Source: Siphonodentalium dalli (lineage: Eukaryota; Mollusca; Scaphopoda; Gadilida; Siphonodentaliidae). Taken from it: a stretch of DNA of 64,000 nt. Positions 56,697 to 64,000 of this stretch are shown piece after piece; within the stretch, counting starts at the first letter, position 1; each line of letters begins with the position of its first letter. The position numbers were made by a program, and so were the translations under genes. The stretch covers positions 134,323,917 to 134,387,916 of the forward strand of contig CP136066.1 in the NCBI GenBank assembly GCA_032622095.1, given 5' to 3'. The notes under the pieces were generated by a model. The model was not told the DNA's origin, made no database searches, and saw only the letters and a program-made list of their open reading frames with translations.

Positions 56697-56978
56697 CTTG
56701 TGCCCCATCTTGAAAACTTAAAAATGTTGTACAGATTAAATACGTCGAACAGTGGAGAAATATCTTTAATATGGGACACATTAATCAACCACCATGGAGT
56801 CCCCGTCACACTTTATCTCGACAGCCTTCCAAGATGTGACTTTTACGCCCTACTCCTTGGTTCTGAGGATCCACGCATCACCTGGCATGTAGAACACTGT
56901 CGCGAGCAGATAATTGACACATCTGCTTCATTCCTTCTGGTGATGACCAGGTCGATGAGAGGATCTATTAGGAGATGA
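56697..56978 (+). CDS. Possible exon or gene fragment, unidentified
   Basis: An open frame of about 92 codons (first Met at 56700) with balanced composition: PHLENLKMLYRLNTSN, LIWDTLINHHGVPVTLYLDS, LPRCDFYALLLGSEDPRITW and HVEHCREQIIDTSASFLLVM. A T-rich stretch and TTGAG lie just upstream and ATGACCAG/GTCGAT could act as a weak donor, in which case coding would stop near 56950. The family is not recognised. It lies between two family A elements. It may equally be a fragment of a mobile-element gene. Confidence 0.35.
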   Translation, partial: LVPHLENLKMLYRLNTSNSGEISLIWDTLINHHGVPVTLYLDSLPRCDFYALLLGSEDPRITWHVEHCREQIIDTSASFLLVMTRSMRGSIRR

Positions 56979-57802
56979 CTTATAAAACACAACTCCGACC
57001 ATACGGGTGTAAGATACTGATAGCTTAGCAATATATTGTTTTCTTTTTTTTATATATGCCTTAAAGCTCAGAATGCCTCGCCTTTGCATAACATCGTATA
57101 CAGGTATAACGCAAAAGTTCAATTGGTGCTTACCTGATCTTCCAAACAACATAGATTTCATTTACCATTTCTGGAAAGTTTTCCACCCTTGAAAATTTGT
57201 CGTTTAGTCAAGTTATCACTCATTTCGACATACCAATCACAAAGCATTCTGAGCTTCCATCACATTCAATATTCCTGTTATTTTTTCTCAAAACCCACAT
57301 CACTATTTATACTGTCGTCTGTGTATATTATTGTAATATATTCAATCTCTCCTTAGAAGGAGACAATAAAGACATATCTGTTGATAATTATCCACATGTC
57401 AAATCTGACAGTTTAGTATCAACAAGCACACAGCTCTCTCTCTAGCCAGACCAGAGAGGTTTTGTTTTGCTAATTAATTTTGAAATTGAATGTCAAATGT
57501 ATTGACAGGAGCCTTCAGTCTCTACTCATATGAGCTATTACTGGTATAGGAATTTGTTCAAATGGTGGGTCTGTTGAAATAGGTCATTTATACAGTTTTA
57601 ACACTTCCTTTCAGTGAATTAATTTCTACCCTATGAATGGTTCTGTAGTCTGTGTGTACCACCTTTTGTTTATTGAGACTGTTTCTAATAGAGACATCTT
57701 TATAAGTTTAAGAATCAGCCACTCACTCCAAAAACTTTAACCCCATCCATAAGACAAAATATTTGAGTTGTTGAGTAAACTTTGGTACTGATTATAGTTT
57801 TA
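56979..57802. other. Unassigned intergenic DNA
   Basis: No gene or named repeat recognised. Confidence 0.45.
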
Positions 57803-58237
57803 AGCTCACTTGAGGCAAAGTCTCTGGTGGAGCTACTGTGTATAGTCATCACTCCTCGTCCATCAAAAATTGTTTAAACATCTTCTCCAGACCCATAAGA
57901 CCGAATGGGTTCATATTTGGTGTGGATGTTCCCTAGGTGACTCATATTCAGATTTGTTAAAATGAGATCACAAAGTCATATAGTTGCCATACAGGGCCAT
58001 AACTCTTTCCCTCCATAGTAATTATTAAAACAACTTCTCAAGAACTATTGGGCCTATTAATCTTATATTTGGTATGGAGGGTCCTTGGTTTACTGGGGTT
58101 CAGACTTGTTAAAATTGGGTCACTGGGGCAAACATGGGCAGAGCCAGTGTCAATATCTTAAAAAAAAAAAAAAAATTAGATTTAATTTTTTAGATTTAAC
58201 TCCTTGCTCAATTTAAAACAAGACAGTCAAAGACTGT
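57803..58237 (+). mobile_element. Family A element, plus orientation, with hairpin end
   Basis: Head AAGCTCACTTGAGGCAAAGT, two monomers, linker CCTTGCTCAATTTAAAACAA, and a terminal hairpin ACAGTC-AAA-GACTGT (58223-58237). The hairpin resembles those ending families B and D. Confidence 0.8.
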
Positions 58238-58700
58238 GGGGTAGCTCACCAGACTCGAAAGACTGATAAGACTGGGACTCTTGAGACCATAACAGTCAGA
58301 ACTTTTCATAATCACTTTAAAAGAAGTAGATCTAAACAGGATATGTGGCTAGAGAGGCTTCATGTCGATCGGTGAATATCTACCTTTAAATTACCAATGG
58401 AACACTACAGATCTCCAGCTCAACATATCCCCTCCTGACCGGGCTCCAGACTCCCAAGTCTTAGGTTGGAACTTCACAACTGACGTCTCAAACTTTCTCA
58501 ATTGTTCGAAATTTCCAATCTCACAAGCACCTTTTTATAAACTCTTTAGACATGTTTGAAGCCCAATTATCCATGGACCCGATTAATCAGTCAGGTAGTT
58601 CCAAGGTAGATGTTTTAAGTGAAGTCCCAATAGCCCCGTCATTTCTTAACAGGTTGACCTCATGTTAACAAATCTGAATCTCAGTTACTAAAGGATCCTC
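58238..58700. other. Unassigned DNA beginning with a 55-bp repeated block
   Basis: GGGGTAGCTCACCAGACTCG and AAGACTGGGACTCTTGAGAC directly after the hairpin match, in inverse orientation, 61330-61395. The rest is unrecognised. Confidence 0.45.
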
Positions 58701-59222
58701 CATATTATATGTAAGCTAAATAGTCCAACCTCTCTTGAGAAGACATTTTAAGTATTACTATAGAGATATACAGTTATGTCCCTGGTCCCACTCTATTTAA
58801 TCTGGTGACCCCATCTGAATAAATTTGAATCCCAGACACCAAAGAACCCTTCATACTAAATATCAGTAAAATAGACCTGATGGTCCGTGTGAAGGAAGCA
58901 TATTAAGAGGAAAACTTCCTTTGCTTGGCCCCTAGTTGACCAGGTGACCCCATTTAAAACAAATGACCCCATTTGAAAAAAATCTGAACTCCGGGTCACC
59001 CAAGGACCCTTCATACCAAATATGAACCCATTCAACCTGATGGTACAGCAGAAGTGGTATTTAAGAATTACTATGTAGGGCAAGAGTTATGGCCCTGCCT
59101 TCATTCATAACCATTTGACAGAGTGACCTCATTTGAACAAATCTGAATGTGAGTCACCTAGGGAACATCCACACCAAATATGAACCCATTCAGTCTAGAG
59201 AAGATGTGAGCTCAAAAATTAC
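58701..59222 (-). mobile_element. Family A element, minus orientation
   Basis: Inverse monomers: AACCCTTCATACTAAATATC, CATACCAAATATGAACCCAT, AGTCACCTAGGGAACATCCA, ending GATGTGAGCTCA near the inverted head. Confidence 0.8.
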
Positions 59223-59455
59223 ATTTCATTGAACAAATCTGTAAATCACCCCCCCCCCCAAACACAGTAGGGACATCCCTGCAAGAATATGACATACAAG
59301 ATTTATTTGAATGCCTGACTATATTGGCTTAAAAAAAATTTCATGACCTTGAAAGCCAGTGCATTCTCTTTTATATGGGAGCATATGTAAGAGAATGCAC
59401 AAGCACAGGGTCTTCATTGCTCTCACCAGCACAACTCTGGTCATGAAATGGTTAA
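59223..59455. repeat. Poly-C tract and family F fragment
   Basis: A C run lies at 59249-59259. CCAGTGCATTCTCTTTTATA and AAGAGAATGCACAAGCACAG (59355-59410) match the inside of family F. Confidence 0.6.
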
Positions 59456-59814
59456 TATTAATAGTAAAAATAAACTTTATCTGTCAAACAGGTAATTTGT
59501 ATCTGAGATAAACATGGGATAAAATTCCATTCATAAAGCCACTATCAGCTACCAGAATGTCTGGGAGACCTGTAGACATGGAGATAATTAATGATGGCAC
59601 AAACATTTTGCAGAGCAATACCAATGTATTGTGTTACTCCTACAGCTGTGATCAAAACAAGGATTTTAATGGGGTGAAGTAGGCAGAGATAATATGATAT
59701 GGTACAGCATGGTGTGGCAGGGACAGGAGGTGGGTGGGTGGGGGGGGGGGGGGTGTTGGTAGCTGTGATGTGTCTAAAAAAAATCAAAAGATCAAAATGC
59801 AAAAATGTAATTTT
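59456..59814. other. Unassigned intergenic DNA with a poly-G tract
   Basis: A G run lies at about 59740-59753. The proline-rich minus-strand frame is an artefact of it. Confidence 0.5.
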
Positions 59815-60347
59815 TTGTATTTAGAGTTATGTCCCTGGCTCTGCCCCTATTTGACCCAGTGACCCAATTTGAAAAACTCCATTCACCCATTAGGTCCCTC
59901 CGTACCAAATATAAGCTAAATCGGCCCAATCTTTCTTGAGAAGATGTCATTCTAAGAATTACTATGAGGAATAGAGTTATGGCCCTGGTTTCTCAACTAA
60001 TCAACCTGGTGACCTCATTTGAACAAATCTGAACCATAGTCATTCAAGAACCCTTCATACTAAATATAAGCTAAATCGGACCAATGGTTCTAGACAAGAA
60101 GTTGTTTTTAAGAAATACTATGGAGGGAAAGAGTTATGGCCCTGGCTTCGCAACTATTTGACCCAGTGACCTCATTTGAAAAAATCTGAATGGGAGTCAC
60201 CTAGGGAACATCCACACCAAATATGAACCCATTCCGTCCAATGGAATCAGAGGAGAAGATGTTCAAAGAATTGTTGACAGACGGACAGATGGACGGACGA
60301 GTGATACTATAGCTCCACCGGAGACTTCGTCTCAGGTGAGCTAAAAA
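59815..60347 (-). mobile_element. Family A element, minus orientation, complete head
   Basis: Three inverse monomers and the inverted head AGCTCCACCGGAGACTTCGT...CAGGTGAGCTA (60310-60344), with a CCGT-class stretch (ACGGACAGATGGACGGACGA) just inside it. Confidence 0.85.
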
Positions 60348-60471
60348 CAAAACAAAAACACGTTCACTGCCGAAAACCAATGGGTAATTCCATCCCATAT
60401 GCCAACATGGGTTGCATTTTTTGCCGATAGTAGTTAATATTTGACGTATGTATGAGTGATGGTTCCACCAA

Positions 60472-60840
60472 TATTGGGTTATATAATGATAAAACGTCGC
60501 AAGGCTACTACGAGATAACTCCTAGTCGGCAACTGGGATGGAATTTACCAGTATTTTATCGCTGGTGCCAGCTACGAGTTATCTCGTAGGTAAATAAAAT
60601 TACATTTTCTACGACATAGATGACGAAGAGTGCTATACAGGTGCAACCATATGAATTTATATACAAACATTGGTACACTCTACGTCATCTAAGACGTCGC
60701 AAATGTAATATTGATTTACTTACGAGATAACTCGTAGCTGGCACCAGCGATGAACACTGGTAAATTCCGTCCCAGGTGCCGACTACGAGTTATCTCGTAG
60801 TAGCTCTACAACACGTTTCAGCATCATATAACCCGATTTT
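60472..60840. mobile_element. Foldback element with four copies of an 18-bp palindrome
   Basis: Left arm from ATTGGGTTATATAATGAT and right arm ending ATCATATAACCCGATTTT are inverted over about 180 bp. CTACGAGATAACTCGTAG-type palindromes lie at 60508, 60572, 60720 and 60783. Non-coding. Confidence 0.85.
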
Positions 60841-61329
60841 GGACGACTAAACATTTGTATATTAAGTCACGTTAAATGAATTTATATATACAAACTTGTA
60901 CACTCATTACCAGGGAACTGAACTTGCATGCATGGCTAAACACGCCACAGGTATTCGTACTTGATGTAGGGCTAGCTCGAGCTTCTAACAGCCTCTAGCA
61001 CTATATCCGCATTCTTCCAATGTCATAATGCAACCATGCACTCATGCAGTTATAAAAACAGTGGAATAAGTTCGAGATGTGTAATAAACATAGACCCAGA
61101 GCTGATAATCAGATTAGTTAGAATTTAGAAATTAGCGAACTCAAGCATGGTGCTGATTTCTAACTAATCTCAAGATACATGTATTAAAGTGTTGTTCTAT
61201 TATATAGTATACAGTCAAATTTGGATATTTGGCGAACCTTGCAGTGGCTTGAACCCACCCCTCAAACAATGGGGTGTATTATCAGTTTCATAAAATTAAA
61301 AAATTTTGAAAAATTTATTACGTTATAAC
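60841..61329. other. Unassigned intergenic DNA with a small hairpin
   Basis: AGATTAGTTAGAATTTAGAA pairs with TTCTAACTAATCT about 50 bp downstream (61110-61172). Nothing else recognised. Confidence 0.5.
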
Positions 61330-61420
61330 AACGTACTGACTTATTGTAGTCTTCAGAGTCCCATTCTTCTCCGTCTTTAAAGTCTGGTGGGCGACCCCAC
61401 AGTCATTGACTGTCTTGTTT
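61330..61420 (-). repeat. Repeated block with ACAGTC hairpin
   Basis: Inverse of 58221-58290: hairpin ACAGTC-ATT-GACTGT (61399-61413) followed, on the minus strand, by GGGGTCGCCCACCAGACTTT and AAGAATGGGACTCTGAAGAC. Confidence 0.65.
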
Positions 61421-61745
61421 TATGTGTACCCATACCATAGTATGGTACTATGTCGAAATCTGGATTGACCACTCGCCGTTCGTCTGTCTGTCTCTCAAAA
61501 TACAGATCGAGTTCGAATATGGGTTAGATCCAATTTTTTATACCGGAATTATGGCCCTTTTTCAACTAAGAATTGGACAGATTTGAGATTTTTGAAGATA
61601 ACCAAAGAAGCTTACAATTAATTACCTGTGATACCAGCTTAGCTGTAAGAGAGACCTAGATAATTAATCTGTATTATTGAATTAAGAGTTATTTTTAGCC
61701 ATCATAAGTTTGCCCTGTATTATAGAATTCACCACACTGTGCCAG
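61421..61745 (+). repeat. Family B fragment joined to K tail
   Basis: Head ACCATAGTATGGT, part of a monomer (GAGTTCGAATATGGGTTAGA), then CAATTAATTACCTGTGATAC and GAGTTATTTTTAGCCATC. Confidence 0.75.
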
Positions 61746-62268
61746 GTGTAACCCATTCATGAATCAATGGACACTCCCATTCAGTTCTAAAAGTATAAAT
61801 TGGAATAGTCTATTGTTCATTTGTAGGGATGTTCTCAGAATTTGAGCAGACAGAGAGAACCCAATATAGTAGCACTATTTTTTATAAAGTTCCAGTCCTA
61901 TAATTTGATGTGCTATTAATCTGATGCTCACAGAAGGGTGAAGGGACTTGCACACTGCAGTCCGACCACCCTACCCGGCCTTCGGCCGGAAACGACTCAA
62001 CAACTGATGCTCACAGCACTGCACAAATGAAATGCCTTTAATAGCAATAAGTTGATTACTACATTTCCATAGTGTGTGGACAGTGGTGGCCCAGGGTTTA
62101 TCAACTCCCACATAGCTCTCTGGTTTCTGCTGTTTACAGACTTGTATCTCTCCAATGATAGCCTATTTATGCAATATTCAAGTGACATACCTGGTACAGT
62201 CCCCTAATTTTATAATGGTCATCAATTTTATACTTTTTTTTATATTTTTCATTTAATCATGTTCCTAT
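61746..62268. other. Unassigned intergenic DNA with a GC-rich hairpin
   Basis: CCGGCC-TTC-GGCCGG at about 61976-61990 is a strong stem in otherwise AT-rich DNA. No gene recognised. Confidence 0.5.
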
Positions 62269-62580
62269 TATCTGTCTGTCTGTAGACACTTTACGCATAG
62301 TGCAATAACTGAAACATTTATTATTCGATCGGAACCAAATTTTGTATACGTATTTCTCAGCCCAAAATACAGATCCCAGTTCGAATATGGGTTTGATCAG
62401 AGTTTTTTTTGTGTGGAGTTAAGGCCCTTCTTAGATTTAGAATTCATGCATGCTGCAATAACTAAAAAAAAAAATTATTTGATCAAAAGCAAATTTGGTA
62501 TGTGAGTTTCTCAGCCCAAAATAGAGATATAATTCAAATTTGGGTTTGATCAATTTTTTTTAAACAGAGTTATGTCTAAT
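62269..62580 (+). repeat. Family B element lacking its head
   Basis: CTGTCTGTCTGTAGACACTT, GGAACCAAATTTTGTATACG and a second monomer from about 62445. Confidence 0.75.
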
Positions 62581-62599
62581 GGATTTTAGCGTCCAAGCT

Positions 62600-62672
62600 G
62601 AAAATAGCTAATCGCTATCTCATTTGCATGTATGGGCTAAACATCTGCTGATCGTGATCGGCCTCTCATCTT
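62600..62672 (+). repeat. Family E tail
   Basis: TAATCGCTATCTCATTTGCA and the hairpin GCTGATCGTGATCGGC (62647-62662, one mismatch). Confidence 0.7.
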
Positions 62673-63324
62673 AATTTCTGGTATATGCCGACATGAACAA
62701 ATTCTAATTACTATTTTTGGTTTTGTTGAAACTGTATTAGTCTCGGTCATCACATCAGACAGAGTATCTTTTTTATAAAGTAGCTCGCGACGACATATAC
62801 ATTCTGACAGATTAATTACCGGTAAGCACCCATTCAATGCTTTGAAAGAGTGCATGGAAGTTTCGTCTATACACTAGCAAATTAAGTATGGTGGGTTTGT
62901 GTGCGAAGTCACAGGACGTCATGTCATTTTGACATCATAAGAAATTGTGTCTATACTCGAATGCAAATATGCCCTTTGGGGACCATGGTCGATCTCAGTT
63001 TTTCTTTGACCAATCAGCGTGAAAGTTGGTGTCATCTTTTACGACACAATATAGGCCATTGGGAGTTCATTCGATAGTAGAAGTAGTGAGACCACTGGCA
63101 GAAAATCAAGGTTATTAAACAGACTTTGGCAATTTAATTAAATTCAGGCCTTGAATATTTTATTTTTTGGATTCGAGACTTTGAAGGCTGAACAAGAAAC
63201 CTGCTGCATGTAGCAGAAGTTTCCATGAAAACCAGCTTCTGATATTGGTTGGTTTAGATGCCACTGGATATCAGTCATGTGCATGAAATCCAGCCAGACC
63301 GCTGGTTATGAAGATTTTGCATTA
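62673..63324. other. Unassigned intergenic DNA
   Basis: A short minus-strand frame (62637-62855) has a weak LINE C-terminal look (MHSFKALNGCLPV) but no further support. Confidence 0.35.
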
Positions 63325-63680
63325 TTATATATACTAGGGGATTGCCAGCCAAAAATTACTATGACAAACATGACATGCAGGAACATCGTGTGAAGAATTA
63401 GCTTAAGCTGATACTTTAATTATTGCTAATTATCAGTGCCTCTGTCATTACCTCTGTGCACCAATTTTCCGAGCTGATAAACACTCTTTATTAATCATGC
63501 AATTTATCCGTGTCCCTTTAAGTCATCTAAGGTCTAAAGTGCCTATCACATGACATTCCCCTGGCCATGTGACCAATGTTTAAAATGTTCTTACATATAT
63601 TCTAAGCTGATAAGGAACGCTCTGTTTTGCTCATATATGCCCCTATAAATCGTCTGAGGTAAAAAATGAAGTGTGCCAAA
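63325..63680 (+). repeat. Family J repeat, second copy
   Basis: ATACTAGGGGATTGCCAGCC, GTCCCTTTAAGTCATCTAAG, CACATGACATTCCCCTGGCC and AAGGAACGCTCTG match units at 1.1-1.6 kb. Confidence 0.6.
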
Positions 63681-64000
63681 CATGACATGCAGGAAAATAT
63701 TGTCACCGCTGATAATTAATGGTACAAAGAAAGCCGGCAAACGGTGTTTTAATTGTTTGAGTTAAATAGGCTGAATTGTTTGGTGTTTTCAGATTTTCAT
63801 TAGTTCTAAACATTACCCCACAAGTTCAAGCTGAAGTTTACTGGGAAATAGTGTTATCTTAGTGGTAAAGACAGTTCAATTAGATCCATTACCGGTAGCG
63901 ACAAATGCGTGCACTGCACAGAGTATCCCCCACAAAGGTGGTTTTTATATATTTTCTGCAGTGACTTCATTCGAATACTCTTAATCCGGCCTGCGATGGT
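63681..64000. other. Unassigned intergenic DNA
   Basis: No gene or named repeat recognised up to the window end. Confidence 0.45.

Noticed and set aside
62637-62855. LINE C-terminal fragment
   Set aside because: Only a short MHSFKALNG-like string supports it; no neighbouring LINE motif was found.

Overview
The window is eukaryotic genomic DNA, AT-rich and intron/intergenic in character, with almost no protein-coding sequence and very dense mobile DNA. The repeat types (a CR1/L2-like LINE, an Ngaro/DIRS-type element, tRNA-derived SINEs, TTAA-flanked MITEs, and above all many short elements built from about 160-bp monomers with hairpin ends) suggest a mollusc, most likely a bivalve. This is an inference from repeat style and one protein match; no species can be named. 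No rRNA or tRNA gene, CRISPR array or prokaryotic operon was seen.

Layout. 0-4.9 kb: repeat fragments and two inverted-repeat elements. 4.9-15.5 kb: one degenerate LINE on the minus strand, split into four pieces by three later insertions: a 2.07-kb TTAA element, a 4.4-kb element filled with about 25 tandem 155/164-bp monomers, and a 471-bp TTAA MITE. Removing each insertion rejoins the LINE in frame. 16.3-42.05 kb: two plus-strand exons of a LysM-domain (LYSMD1/2-like) gene with matching splice phase, separated by an intron of about 25.2 kb. That intron holds a 37-bp tandem array, several families of 160-bp monomers, a 1.6-kb terminal-inverted-repeat element carrying a SINE, and a 3.0-kb non-autonomous Ngaro-like element with split direct repeats. 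42-64 kb: more MITEs (TTAA, TA and foldback types), further 160-bp-monomer elements in both orientations, one convincing but unidentified terminal coding exon (52963-53136) and one possible exon (56697-56978).

Unifying theme. At least six repeat families share one plan: a short palindromic head, a CCGT-rich stretch, one to many monomers of about 150-165 bp, and, where the end is visible, a 3' hairpin with stem TGTC/GACA and loop ATT or AAA. Heads, monomers and A/T-rich linkers are exchanged between families. The largest member sits in a run of six T within the LINE without a target duplication, which matches Helentron/HINE-type non-autonomous elements known from bivalves. The only host genes supported are the LYSMD-like gene and the unidentified exon(s).
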